This document shows positions 41,453 to 50,089 of a DNA stretch of 64,000 nucleotides, in pieces; within the stretch, counting starts at the first letter, position 1, and every line of letters begins with the position of its first letter. Source of the stretch: Hymenobacter sp. 5317J-9. Lineage in GTDB: Bacteria > Bacteroidota > Bacteroidia > Cytophagales > Hymenobacteraceae. Under the pieces are notes generated by a model. The model did no database searches. It was not told where the DNA came from and worked only from the letters and a program-made list of their open reading frames with translations. The translations under genes and the position numbers were made by a program. The DNA lies in the NCBI RefSeq assembly GCF_022921075.1, contig NZ_CP095050.1, forward strand, positions 2,604,001 through 2,668,000, read 5' to 3'.

Positions 41453-42802
41453 TTAAATGTGCGAGGGCAACAGGCGTCCTAACAGACCTTTGCGCTGCTT
41501 CAGGGCCACGGGCAGCTGCGGAAATTGGCGGTTGAAGGCCGCAAGCATGGCCGGCTCGTGCTGCGGGAAAAACTCGGGGTCAAAATTAGCCGCTCCCAGG
41601 TGAGCCAGCACAGTCGTCACGGGCGCCTGCGCCAGTATCCACTGCTCGCACACGGCCTGGCGCAGGCGCAAGCCCAAGGCGTTAAACCCCAGCACGGTGT
41701 GCGGCGCAGCAACCCCGAAGTACACCCGCACCGCCGCCCGGCCCGACGGGTGTTCCCAATAGAAGCTCGCCACGCCCGGCACTGGCCCGGCGGGCGCCGC
41801 GCCGTAGGTCTGGTATTCGAGGTTGAAGAACTTGGCCGAGTTGAACCAGACGCCGCGGCGGTAGGCGGTGGGCTGCCCGCAGAGGGAGTGCGCCACGGTT
41901 TCGCCCTGCATGCGGCCCGTGTACCAGAGCTGCTCGATGGGCACCTGGCCGGCGCTGGGCCGGCGGTGCTGGGCGCAGTCGCCAGCCGCCCACACGTTGG
42001 GCACGCTGGTGCGCAGGTACTCGTCGACGAGGATGCCGCGGTCGGTTTCCACAGCCGGGTCGGTGCGGGCGAGGGTTAGGTTGGGGGTAACGCCCACGGC
42101 CAGGCCCACCCACTGACAGGGTATCTCTTCGCCGGCGCTGGTGCGTACGGCGCACACGCGCCCCTCGGTGTCGCCCAGAATTTCGGCCAGCTCGGTGCGG
42201 TAGCGTACTGGCACGTGGTTTTCCTCAAACTGCCGGTCTACCAGGTTGGCTTCCTCCGGCGGTAGCACCGAGGCCCAGTAGTGCGCGTCGCGCACCAATA
42301 CCACGGGTTCGATGCCGCGGGAGTGCAGCATTTCGGCTAGTTCCACGCCGATGAGGCCGCCGCCCACCACCACGCCCCGGCTGATGCCGTGAGTGTCTCG
42401 GGCCATGGCGTCGAGGTCGGGGAGGCCGTAGAGGCCTTGCACGCCGGCCAGGTGCTGGCCGGGCCAGTCGGGGCGGCGGCTTTCGGAGCCGGTGGCCAGC
42501 AGCAGCTGGTCGTAGGCGAGGGTGGTGCCGTTGTCGAGGGTGAGGCGGTTGTCGCGGGTGCTGAGGGCGGTGGCGGTAGCGTGCACCAGGGTGAGGCGGT
42601 TTTCCTGCCAGAACCAGTCTTCGTAGGGCTTGATGTCCTGCGGGCGCAGGTGGCCCATGTACACGTACATCAGGGCAGTGCGCGAATAGTGGTGGGCGCT
42701 TTCGCCCGACACCAGCGTGATGTGCGCCTCGGGCTGCAGCCGCCGCACGGCCAGCGCGCACGACACGCCGGTGATGCCATTGCCAACAATTACCAAGTGC
42801 AT
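41453..42802 (-). CDS. NAD(P)/FAD-dependent oxidoreductase (class II pyridine nucleotide-disulfide type)
   Basis: 449 residues from the ATG at 42800-42802. A -7-like TACATTTG on the minus strand (42837-42830) lies 28 bases upstream and rules out the longer reading. FAD site: MHLVIVGNGITGVSCALAVR; second Rossmann fold: RGVVVGGGLIGVELAEMLHS; FAD-pyrophosphate segment VPNVWAAGDCAQ. The N-terminal YSRTALMYVYMG is typical of nitrite-reductase NirB N-terminal or rubredoxin/ferredoxin reductases. There is no redox CxxC, so it passes electrons to an external partner, plausibly the Fe-S protein at 39679. C-terminal domain about 330-449 is less conserved. Confidence 0.87.
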   Translation of the reverse strand: MHLVIVGNGITGVSCALAVRRLQPEAHITLVSGESAHHYSRTALMYVYMGHLRPQDIKPYEDWFWQENRLTLVHATATALSTRDNRLTLDNGTTLAYDQLLLATGSESRRPDWPGQHLAGVQGLYGLPDLDAMARDTHGISRGVVVGGGLIGVELAEMLHSRGIEPVVLVRDAHYWASVLPPEEANLVDRQFEENHVPVRYRTELAEILGDTEGRVCAVRTSAGEEIPCQWVGLAVGVTPNLTLARTDPAVETDRGILVDEYLRTSVPNVWAAGDCAQHRRPSAGQVPIEQLWYTGRMQGETVAHSLCGQPTAYRRGVWFNSAKFFNLEYQTYGAAPAGPVPGVASFYWEHPSGRAAVRVYFGVAAPHTVLGFNALGLRLRQAVCEQWILAQAPVTTVLAHLGAANFDPEFFPQHEPAMLAAFNRQFPQLPVALKQRKGLLGRLLPSHI

Positions 42803-43011
42803 GCGATGGGTGTGAGAGAGGTCAAAGGCCAAATGTAGAGCTTCTGCTGCACCCACAGCGTGGGGCTCGGCCGCGCCGGCACGGCAGTAGCGCCCCGGGG
42901 CTGGCCATCTACGCAAGGCCGCGGGCCCGTGGTTTGGCCGGGGGCGTAACGGAAAGCACCGGGCTGCGTAAGCCATTCAGCACCCAACACCTCCACCTCA
43001 CTTCCCAGCCC

Positions 43012-43443
43012 ATGATTCCCGATAATATTTCCGGCGACGGCACCGACCCCAACGAAGGCGAAAACGCCGACATCACCGAAAACAAAAACTTTGTGAAAAA
43101 CGAAGAGCTGGAGCGCCAGAAGGAGTACCGGCAGGACCAGAGCAACAATAAGTCCAGCAACGACCCTTCGGCCGCCCGCAACACCGGCGCCAACGCCTAC
43201 ACGCAGCGTAGCAACCAGAAAGACCAGCTCGAAAACCTGCACATCGGCGGCTCCGAAACCAGCCCCCAGGGCGGCAACGACCACACCCATGCCGGCGAGC
43301 AGGCCCAGGGCCCGGGCTTCGAGGCCGAAGGCAGCTACGAGCTCGACCACAACATCCGCACCCGCGACCAGCCGTTTGGGGCGGACGCCCCCACGGGCAA
43401 GCCCACGCCGGCCGGCAACAACGAAAGCATCAGCGACGAATAA
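43012..43443 (+). CDS. Hydrophilic disordered protein, function unknown
   Basis: 143 residues from the ATG at 43012, rich in Asn, Gln, Glu, Asp and Gly, with no hydrophobic segment and no Cys. Segments: ISGDGTDPNEGENADITENK, RQKEYRQDQSNNKSSNDPSA, GGSETSPQGGNDHTHAGEQA. It probably is intrinsically disordered, as are some stress-related or desiccation proteins. I prefer it over a long opposite-strand reading because it is followed by a terminator in the same direction (43470-43513). Divergent from the redox operon. Confidence 0.6.
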   Translation: MIPDNISGDGTDPNEGENADITENKNFVKNEELERQKEYRQDQSNNKSSNDPSAARNTGANAYTQRSNQKDQLENLHIGGSETSPQGGNDHTHAGEQAQGPGFEAEGSYELDHNIRTRDQPFGADAPTGKPTPAGNNESISDE

Positions 43444-43469
43444 CGCCGCCCGCTGCCCGCGCCAAAACG

Positions 43470-43513
43470 AGCCGCTTCGTGCCACCTGCCTGGGTGGGGC
43501 GGAGCGGCTTTTT
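43470..43513 (+). terminator. Rho-independent terminator
   Basis: Imperfect 17-bp stem from AGCCGCTTCGTGCCACC (43470-43486) to GGTGGGGCGGAGCGGCT (43493-43509), with G-U pairs, then TTTTT. Follows the disordered-protein gene by 26 bases. Confidence 0.75.
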
Positions 43514-43680
43514 GCATGCCGGCTTCGGCGGTGAATGAAAGGAGAAAAGAAAAAAGCGCGCCGATACCTTGATAACGCGGCAAAAGCTTAACTTGCCGGA
43601 CATATCCGATACCAGAGTATTAGGATAATACCCATTCTCTTTCTTTTTCTTTTCCCACCTTACGCAAACCATTCGCTGCG

Positions 43681-44397
43681 ATGAACCCGGACAATGTACC
43701 CAATGCCGAAAACGAACCTTACGACCCCAACTTTGAGGCTCAGGACGAAGAGCTGGCTTCGGGCGGCAACAACAAGCTGCTCTACATTCTGGGGGCAGTA
43801 ATTCTGGCCCTTGTGGTGGGCTACATTGCCCTGCCCAAGGGCGGTGGTAGCGGCCTGGCCAGCGTGACGCCCACGTTCATGCTTGACGACGCCGCCGTGA
43901 CGGCCACCGCACCCACCGCCGCCGACAGCATTGCCGCCGGCCTCAAAGCGGACCCCGCCGCCACAACCGAGGAAGAGAAAACCACCACCGAAAAGCCTGT
44001 TGCCAAAGCCACCACGGCCCCCAAAACCGTGGCGGTAGCCACTGCGGTACCTGCCGCCGCGCCCGCCGCAGCGGCTCCGGCCCCGGTAGAGGCGGCCCCG
44101 GCCCCGGCGCCCGCCGCCGAGCCGGCCGCGCCCGCGGCCCCCACCACCGTCACGGTGTCGGGCAAGATTGAGAACGAAATCGGCAAGCCCCTGGTGGGCG
44201 CCACCGTGCTGCTGCGCGGCAGCAGCAAAGGCACCAGCACCGACGCCAACGGCAACTACACGCTGGAAGTACCCGCCGGCACCGATAACACGCTGATATT
44301 CGGCTACGGCGGCTACGATGACGAGGAAGTTCGCAGCCGCGGCAACCAGCCCGTGAACGTAACGCTGACCCCACGCGCTAAATCGCGCCGCCGGTAA
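43681..44397 (+). CDS. Membrane-anchored protein with Ala/Pro linker and C-terminal carboxypeptidase-regulatory-like domain
   Basis: 238 residues. Acidic cytoplasmic N-terminus (about 1-32), one membrane helix (about 33-52, LLYILGAVILALVVGYIALP), a long Ala/Pro/Thr-rich linker (about 70-158) and a C-terminal beta domain: VSGKIENEIGKPLVGATVLL, RGSSKGTSTDANGNYTLEVP, the classic CarboxypepD_reg-like pattern found at the start of SusC/TonB receptors. The layout (inner-membrane anchor, extended spacer, envelope domain) is like TonB-like or anti-sigma C-terminal parts, but no TonB box domain is present. Terminator at 44417-44458. Confidence 0.8.
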   Translation: MNPDNVPNAENEPYDPNFEAQDEELASGGNNKLLYILGAVILALVVGYIALPKGGGSGLASVTPTFMLDDAAVTATAPTAADSIAAGLKADPAATTEEEKTTTEKPVAKATTAPKTVAVATAVPAAAPAAAAPAPVEAAPAPAPAAEPAAPAAPTTVTVSGKIENEIGKPLVGATVLLRGSSKGTSTDANGNYTLEVPAGTDNTLIFGYGGYDDEEVRSRGNQPVNVTLTPRAKSRRR

Positions 44398-44416
44398 TCG
44401 GCACCCGTCGCGCAAC

Positions 44417-44458
44417 GCAAAAGGCCCGGACTTTTCAAGGAAAGTCCGGGCCTTTTGC
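44417..44458. terminator. Bidirectional intrinsic terminator
   Basis: Perfect 18-bp stem GCAAAAGGCCCGGACTTT / AAAGTCCGGGCCTTTTGC (44417-44434 and 44441-44458), six-base loop, with A- and T-runs on both sides. Serves both convergent genes (ending 44397 and 44478). Confidence 0.92.
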
Positions 44459-44477
44459 TATAAACAGGAGTCAAGGA

Positions 44478-45965
44478 CTATGCTCCGGTGTTTCCAAAGC
44501 GGCGGCCAAACAGAAAGTACACCGGCAGGCCGATGGCCATCAGGCCCAGGCCGCGGCGCGAGAACTCGGCCGTGTCGGGGGCGATGAGCAGGATGATGCA
44601 GAACGTGGTGGCCAGCAAAATGTAGAGGCCCGGCACCAGCGGGTAGCCCCAGGCGCGGTAGGGGCGGGGCGCCTCGGGGCGGGTGCGGCGCAGCACGAAA
44701 ATGCCGATGATGGTGACAACGTAAAACAGAATCACCGAGAACATGACGTAGTTGAGCAGGTCGCCGTAACGGCCGCTCAGGCACAGCACGCAGGCCCAGA
44801 AGCACTGCGCCCACAACGCACGGCCCGGCACGCCGGCTCCGTTCAGCCGGGCCAGGCTATGGAAGAAAAGTCCGTCTTTCGCCATGGCAAAGTAGGCCCG
44901 GGCCCCGCTCAAGATGATGCCGTTGTTGGCGCCAAACGTGCTGAGCATGATGAGCACGGCCATCACATAGGCGCCGGCGCGGCCCAGCACCGACTCGGCT
45001 ACGGCCGTGGCCACCCGGTCGTCGGTGGCGTACTGAATGCCGCGGCCGGCCAGCGTGGCGGCCTCGGGCGAGCCGTGCAGCGGCAGCACCAGCAAATACA
45101 CCACGTTGATGAGGATGTAGAGCGCCGTGACGATGGCCGTGCCGATGGCCATGCTGCGCACCAGCGTGCGCTCGGGGTTCTGAATTTCTTCGCCGGCAAA
45201 GCCGATGTTGTTCCAGGAATCCGAAGAGAACAGCGAGCCCGTCATGGCCATGCCGATGGCAATGACCAGGGCGCCGCCGCTAATGGGCAGGGTGGGCGCA
45301 CTCACGCCAGGGGCCGCTGAGCGGCTGGCCGACCACAAATCGGCGAAGTTGGCCGCGATGGCCTCGTGGTTGATGCCCAAGGCCACACCAAAGATGATGA
45401 GCAGGGCCAGCGCAATGAGTTTCGTGCTGCCCAGCACGTTCTGAATAAGCTTGCCCGTGCGCACGCCTTGTGCGTTCAGCGCCGTGATGCCCACGATGAG
45501 CACAATGGCCAGCAGCTGTACGGTAGAAAACGTAAAATGCCAGGAGCCGATGTTCGTTTCAAACAGTATGTTATTCACGCTGAACCACGGCCGCAGCACG
45601 CCGGTGAATTTGGCAAACGCCACGGCCACGGCCGCAATTACGCCGGTCTGAATGACGAGGAACAACGTCCAGCCATACAGGAAGGCCGTGAGGCGCCCGA
45701 AGGCTTCGCGCAGGTACACGTACTGCCCGCCCACTTTGGGGAACATGCTGGCCAGCTCGCCGTAGCTGATGGCGCCGGCCATGGTGATGAAGCCCGTGAG
45801 CAGCCACACCACCAGCAGCCAGCCCGCGCTGCCCACCTGCCGCGAAATGTCGGCCGAAACAATGAAGATGCCCGAGCCTATCATGCTGCCCGTCACGAGC
45901 ATAATGGCGTCGAAAAGATTGATGGCGCGCTTAAAATGCGGCTGGTCGGGTTGAGGTTCGGTCAT
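44478..45965 (-). CDS. APC-family amino acid permease
   Basis: 495 residues with about 12 helices. First helix region: INLFDAIMLVTGSMIGSGIF, the substrate-binding G(S/A)G motif of APC transporters. Further landmarks: GAISYGELASMFPKVGGQYV, FVPNS-like REAFGRLTAFLYGWTLFLVI, DSWNNIGFAGEEIQNPERTL and LSTFGANNGIILSGARAYFA. It probably imports an amino acid with protons or exchanges amino acids; the LAT/AdiC-like second half suggests antiporter relatives, but the substrate is open. Cytosolic N-terminus, inner membrane. Confidence 0.9.
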   Translation of the reverse strand: MTEPQPDQPHFKRAINLFDAIMLVTGSMIGSGIFIVSADISRQVGSAGWLLVVWLLTGFITMAGAISYGELASMFPKVGGQYVYLREAFGRLTAFLYGWTLFLVIQTGVIAAVAVAFAKFTGVLRPWFSVNNILFETNIGSWHFTFSTVQLLAIVLIVGITALNAQGVRTGKLIQNVLGSTKLIALALLIIFGVALGINHEAIAANFADLWSASRSAAPGVSAPTLPISGGALVIAIGMAMTGSLFSSDSWNNIGFAGEEIQNPERTLVRSMAIGTAIVTALYILINVVYLLVLPLHGSPEAATLAGRGIQYATDDRVATAVAESVLGRAGAYVMAVLIMLSTFGANNGIILSGARAYFAMAKDGLFFHSLARLNGAGVPGRALWAQCFWACVLCLSGRYGDLLNYVMFSVILFYVVTIIGIFVLRRTRPEAPRPYRAWGYPLVPGLYILLATTFCIILLIAPDTAEFSRRGLGLMAIGLPVYFLFGRRFGNTGA

Positions 45966-46055
45966 AAGAACAGTTTAAGGCGCCAAGGTAGCTAGTGCGG
46001 CGCAATCGCCTTGGAGAGCCCGCTGAGGCAGTGCCAGAATGTTTCTCTCATGCTA

Positions 46056-46085
46056 TTGCACTAGTAAGGTTTATGCATACATTTG
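46056..46085 (+). promoter_or_regulatory. Bacteroidota-type promoter for the zinc protease gene
   Basis: TTG (46056-46058), 19 bases, TACATTTG (46078-46085). Transcription would begin near 46092, 28 bases before the ATG at 46120, which excludes the longer reading from 46039. Confidence 0.75.
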
Positions 46086-46119
46086 GTCAGCAAGTTTTTC
46101 TACCCAAAACAAACAGCTA

Positions 46120-47178
46120 ATGAAAATTTTTACCCCCCCCCCGTCACTTACCAAAAAACTGCTTCTGCTAGTGTGCTGTACGATGGCCCGTTTCGCGGCG
46201 GGCCAAGCCCTGCAGCCCGACAATTTTTGCGGAACGGAGACGGCATACAACGAGGAAGAACTGCGCCAGTTGCCGTGGGCCGATAACAACCAGTACTTGG
46301 TGGATTACCTGCGGGAGCACGCCATCGACGTGCCGGCCGATTACATCGACCAAATCAAAGCGGCTTCGGACGACCCCAGCCAAGGCTACGCCCCCCGCAC
46401 CCTGACGCAGGATGAGGTGTACCGAAAAGATGCCGAAGGGCGTATGTCGTCGCCCGGCATGCTGTACGTGCCCATCAAAGCGTGGATACATCAACGCTCG
46501 GATGGAAGCGGCGGACGTAGCCTCGACCAGGTACGGGATGACATCGCACAGTTGAATGCAGAATTTGCCCGCTCCAATGTGCCCATAACCTTCTATTTGA
46601 AGTGCGGCGCGGGCTACATTCCTGATTCTTATTTATATGACAGGCCCGATGCCGGAGCGCTGGATTATATGTGGCGCACTTGGTTCGACGCTTCTGCCGT
46701 GAACGTGCATTTTGTGAATGAACCGGGCACTTCTTCCTCTATCAATGGGGGAACTTGGGCAGGCATTGCCCGACTGCCCAAACCCATATTTCCGCGCTTT
46801 CTGCTCACGCTGAGCAACTTCGCATCCGCCCGCACGTTCGCGCACGAAATGGGCCATGTACTCGGGTTGCCGCACACGCACAACGCCCGCGACCAGAACA
46901 ACAGCGTCCTGTACAATGGTCAATCGGGAGATTGTTATCAGGAGTCATCCAGCCGCACGCGTACCCAGGGAATTGCCTGTGTTTCAACCTGGGGTGAAAA
47001 AAAAGCTGAAGTAAACGGTGATGCTTTAATGGATACGCCTGGTGACCCAGTGCTTTCCGATAGCAGGGGTTCTTATTATGGATTCAATACGGCCACCGGC
47101 CGCTATGAATACACCGGAGGATTAAATGACCGATTCAATGGAGAACAACAAGCGGTGAAACACATTGAACTGCGCTAG
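46120..47178 (+). CDS. Secreted zinc protease, pappalysin-like (M43), short or truncated
   Basis: 352 residues from the ATG at 46120. Signal-like N-terminus MKIFTPPPSLTKKLLLLVCC; its Thr-Pro-Pro-Pro codons contain ten C in a row. The catalytic domain has SLDQVRDDIAQLNAEFARSN, then FAHEMGHVLGLPHTHNARD near residue 243 (HExxHxxGxxH, three zinc ligands), and DALMDTPGDPVLSD. In M43 proteases a Met-turn (like NxMSY) follows and then a sorting domain; here the protein stops after FNGEQQAVKHIELR without one. So it may be C-terminally truncated or a divergent short form. The next gene starts three bases later. Confidence 0.8.
   Translation: MKIFTPPPSLTKKLLLLVCCTMARFAAGQALQPDNFCGTETAYNEEELRQLPWADNNQYLVDYLREHAIDVPADYIDQIKAASDDPSQGYAPRTLTQDEVYRKDAEGRMSSPGMLYVPIKAWIHQRSDGSGGRSLDQVRDDIAQLNAEFARSNVPITFYLKCGAGYIPDSYLYDRPDAGALDYMWRTWFDASAVNVHFVNEPGTSSSINGGTWAGIARLPKPIFPRFLLTLSNFASARTFAHEMGHVLGLPHTHNARDQNNSVLYNGQSGDCYQESSSRTRTQGIACVSTWGEKKAEVNGDALMDTPGDPVLSDSRGSYYGFNTATGRYEYTGGLNDRFNGEQQAVKHIELR
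46133..46142 (+). repeat. Poly-C tract (C10) in the signal peptide codons
   Basis: Ten consecutive C at codons 5-8 of the zinc protease gene. Homopolymers of this length are prone to slippage; gain or loss of one base would close the reading frame. Confidence 0.9.
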
Positions 47179-47181
47179 CTC

Positions 47182-47736
47182 ATGAAAACGCTCACTCATT
47201 TATCCGTCTTGTGTGCATGCCTTTTGCTCGCCATTGGCTGTGCCAAAACAACTGCCGGGCCCGACGCGGGCGGTATACCGCTGGTTCCCACAGTATGCTA
47301 TGACTTAATTGACGACGCCAGCGGCCAAGCTTGGTTTGCCCGGTCCGGCGCCACGAGTCCCGATTCCGTCCAGTTTCAAGTTACTGGGCAAGACGGCATC
47401 GTCCGTATTTCTCCTGCAAAAATACTGCGAGTGAGGGGCAAGGTGTGGCTTCAAGATGACCCTAGCTTCATGGGCCAGGCGCAGCCAGTCAACAGCCCAG
47501 CTTATATCAATAATGTCTTGGTGCATCTCAACCGTCGCGACACCGATACTCTGCGCCTTGAAAGATATCCCAAAGGATATCGTAATGACTTGGAGCTGGA
47601 AGAACTGCGCTGCTACTACAACGGCCGGCTGAGTGCCAGCTTCGACTTTCGGGCCAACCCCAATCTGCGTGACAGCCTCTTCGAGCGCAGCCGCTTTGGT
47701 CTCGTGGTGCCCTTGCGTAAAGTAACCGCACGCTAA
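47182..47736 (+). CDS. Lipoprotein of unknown function
   Basis: 184 residues, SPII signal with lipobox LAIGC (Cys20). Mature protein: VPTVCYDLIDDASGQAWFAR, SPDSVQFQVTGQDGIVRISP, a central VWLQDDPSFMGQAQPVNSPA, and the C-terminal ELEELRCYYNGRLSASFDF. Predicted mostly beta. Not recognised. It starts three bases after the zinc protease stop and ends three bases before the next gene, so the three genes (protease, lipoprotein, beta-propeller T9SS protein) form one operon under the promoter at 46056. Confidence 0.65.
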   Translation: MKTLTHLSVLCACLLLAIGCAKTTAGPDAGGIPLVPTVCYDLIDDASGQAWFARSGATSPDSVQFQVTGQDGIVRISPAKILRVRGKVWLQDDPSFMGQAQPVNSPAYINNVLVHLNRRDTDTLRLERYPKGYRNDLELEELRCYYNGRLSASFDFRANPNLRDSLFERSRFGLVVPLRKVTAR

Positions 47737-47739
47737 GCC

Positions 47740-49458
47740 ATGGCAAAGATAATTCCGGGTTGCAACCGCGTTGCCGTGGCTTCGTGGTTGCTGCTATTGA
47801 TGGTGACTGTGTCTGCGGCGCAGGCGCAAAATGCGGGGTGGCAGTGGGGGCGACGCTTGGGCGGGACCACCGGCAATTCGCCCAGTGGGCTATACGACAT
47901 TTCGGCCCGACCGTCGGCCGACACCCAGGGCAATACCTATGTCACCGGGGGCTACGACAGCCCGGCCACTTTCAGCGGCGGCCCGGCTACGCTGCCCCAC
48001 AGCGGCGAACTCGACGTGGTGATTGCCAAGTACGATTCGCTGGGGCGCTTGCGCTGGGCGCGCGGCGGCGGCGGTCGCAACTACGATGTGGGCACCGCCG
48101 TGGCCACCGACTTGCTCCAAAACGTGTTTGTGGTGGGCGTCACCGACACCGGCTTCACGTTTCCGGGCTCGGGGAAAAGCGTGGCCGGTGATGGCGGCTT
48201 TGTGGCCAAGCTCGACTCAGCCGGCACGGTGCTGTGGGCCAAGCGCATCGGCTCGCGAAACGCGGGCCTGCAGCCCAGCAGCGTGGCCACCGATGGGTTT
48301 GGCAACGCGGTGGTGCTGGCTTCGCGCGTCGACTCGCTCACCATCGGCGGCGTGCACCTGCCCCGCCCGCTCAACGGCCTCTTCGACTACGTGCTGGTGA
48401 GCTACGACCTGGGCGGTAACGTCAATTGGGTGCGGCTGATTTCTCCGCTAACCCCAGTGTCGACGAACGGCAACGTGGCGTTCGACCGCGCGGCCGTGGC
48501 CGCCGACGTGAGCGGCACCGTTTACGTGGCCGGCACGGCCGGCACGGGCACCGTGCAGGCCAGCAGCGGCGTGCAGGGCACCATCGCCGCCACATATGGG
48601 TTGTTTTTGGTCAAATACGCGCAAAACGGCACGCCGCAATGGCTGCGCGCCGCGCCGCTGGCCACGGCCGGCGGGGTGGCCGTCAACGCCTTGGGCCGTT
48701 ACGTGTACGTATGCGGCGACCTCGAAACGGGCGCCCAATTCGGGAGCAGCCAGCTGACGGCTGCCAACGGCCAGGACGCTTTCGTGGCCCGGTATTCGGC
48801 TGCCGGCGCGTTTCAGTGGGTGCGCACCGGGGGCGGCACCAACGTGCCCAACGAAGGCCGGGGCGTGGCCGTTAACGCAGGGGACGAAGCCTTTTTGGCG
48901 GCCGCGGTCGGCGGGCCGGCCCGCTTTGGCAGCGCGAGCTTCACGTGGCCCTACGGCGCTTACCGCACGGTCGTGGTCAAGTACGATTCGACGGGAAGCG
49001 TGCTGTGGGCCACGGCCACAACCATCGATTCCGCGAAGCCCGTCGGCATCACCCTGAGCGGCAGCCAGGCCCCGGTGGCTTCGTTCGACACGTACCGCAC
49101 GGTGGGGCTGGGCGCCGTGCCGTCCATTGTCACCGTCGGCTTATTTGACATCGGGCTGGCGCGCGCCGATTTCTGGGGCCGCGTACTGACGGCGGTGCCG
49201 GGTGCCGGGCCAAGCGCAAGCGCCTGGGGGCTATACCCCAATCCCGCCACCACGCAGGTAACGCTTGATTTTCCGCCCGGTGCGGGGCAAGCCGAGGTGC
49301 AGGTGTGCGACCTGCAGGGCCGCACTGTGTGGCGGAGGCCCGTGAATGCGCAACGCCCCATCCTTTCGGTGGCCGCGCTGCCGCCCGGCCTGTACATGGT
49401 CCTGATTCGCACCGGCGACGGCCGGCCGGTCGTTACCAAACGCCTTGTGGTTGAATAA
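47740..49458 (+). CDS. T9SS-secreted SBBP beta-propeller protein
   Basis: 572 residues. Sec signal at about 10-30 (VASWLLLLMVTVSAAQA). The body is made of repeats of the SBBP type: 'G-N-x-Y-V-T-G' followed by 'D-x-x-x-K-Y-D-s-x-G-x-x-x-W', e.g. GNTYVTGGYDSPATFSG with VVIAKYDSLGRLRWARGGGG; about six copies. The C-terminus is a T9SS type A sorting domain: GLYPNPATTQVTLDFPPGAG, VQVCDLQGRTVWRRPV, LPPGLYMVLIRT and terminal KRLVVE. It would be secreted through the outer membrane by the type IX system and attached to the surface. Ligand unknown. Last gene of the 46.1-49.5 kb operon. Confidence 0.88.
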   Translation: MAKIIPGCNRVAVASWLLLLMVTVSAAQAQNAGWQWGRRLGGTTGNSPSGLYDISARPSADTQGNTYVTGGYDSPATFSGGPATLPHSGELDVVIAKYDSLGRLRWARGGGGRNYDVGTAVATDLLQNVFVVGVTDTGFTFPGSGKSVAGDGGFVAKLDSAGTVLWAKRIGSRNAGLQPSSVATDGFGNAVVLASRVDSLTIGGVHLPRPLNGLFDYVLVSYDLGGNVNWVRLISPLTPVSTNGNVAFDRAAVAADVSGTVYVAGTAGTGTVQASSGVQGTIAATYGLFLVKYAQNGTPQWLRAAPLATAGGVAVNALGRYVYVCGDLETGAQFGSSQLTAANGQDAFVARYSAAGAFQWVRTGGGTNVPNEGRGVAVNAGDEAFLAAAVGGPARFGSASFTWPYGAYRTVVVKYDSTGSVLWATATTIDSAKPVGITLSGSQAPVASFDTYRTVGLGAVPSIVTVGLFDIGLARADFWGRVLTAVPGAGPSASAWGLYPNPATTQVTLDFPPGAGQAEVQVCDLQGRTVWRRPVNAQRPILSVAALPPGLYMVLIRTGDGRPVVTKRLVVE

Positions 49459-49501
49459 TGTTAAGTGCGGCAAGAGCGATGGCCTGGCCGGGCTTGCCGC
49501 G

Positions 49502-50038
49502 CTAAAACTCGCTGCGGTCGTACCAGCTGCGCATGCGCCAGGGGTCGTTGCGGTTCTTGCGCACCAGGATGAGGCGGGCCGTGCCCGAGCCCGAAAACCG
49601 CTCGTTGTCGCGCTGCTCGATGGTGAGCAGGAAGGACCGTTCCACGTTCACGAGGGTGTCGGAGGCCAGCGTGTCGGACGTGGGCAGATACTGCGTCCAC
49701 TGCAAATTGGTGGAGCGGGCGGCTTTGAAGAGGCGGTAGGTGGTGTTGGCGTCCACGTCGCGGGTCCAGCTTCGGTCCACGTTGGCGGCAAAGTCGTGGT
49801 ACGTGAATTTGAATTTTGGCGAGAGCAGCTGCCCATAGAGCGTGGAATCGCGCAATTGGTAGGCGGCCCGAAAGCGGTCGAAAAAGCCCCGCACCGTGAC
49901 CGGGTTGCCCAGCAGCGCATTCTGGTCGGTGGGCACCTCATCCAGCGCCGGCGCAAACGGGTTGCACGCCGGCACGGTCAGCATCAGGACAATGCCCGCC
50001 TGCAGCAAAACCGGAAATGACGGGCGCAACGGCTTCAT
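49502..50038 (-). CDS. Lipoprotein of unknown function, paralogue of the next gene
   Basis: 178 residues with lipobox TVPAC (Cys25). Body: NPVTVRGFFDRFRAAYQLRD, LLSPKFKFTYHDFAANVDRS, SGTARLILVRKNRNDPWRMR and final SWYDRSEF. Shape fits an NTF2-like fold (helix, then four or five strands ending W-R-x-x-x-W). Its C-terminus aligns with that of the gene at 50090 (ARLILVRKN..DPWRMRSWYDR against IRLILRRRN..EWRIVAWRDQR), so the two are tandem paralogues, 51 bases apart. Role unknown. Confidence 0.7.
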   Translation of the reverse strand: MKPLRPSFPVLLQAGIVLMLTVPACNPFAPALDEVPTDQNALLGNPVTVRGFFDRFRAAYQLRDSTLYGQLLSPKFKFTYHDFAANVDRSWTRDVDANTTYRLFKAARSTNLQWTQYLPTSDTLASDTLVNVERSFLLTIEQRDNERFSGSGTARLILVRKNRNDPWRMRSWYDRSEF

Positions 50039-50089
50039 AGGCCGAAATATACGGGTTGCTGCATAAATAATCCCTGCTGGTTCGCAACG

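Noticed and set aside
42790..43485. Long minus-strand open frame (231 codons) opposite the disordered-protein gene
   Set aside because: Val/Gly/Ala-rich shadow translation without family features; the plus-strand gene has a sensible composition and a terminator in its direction.
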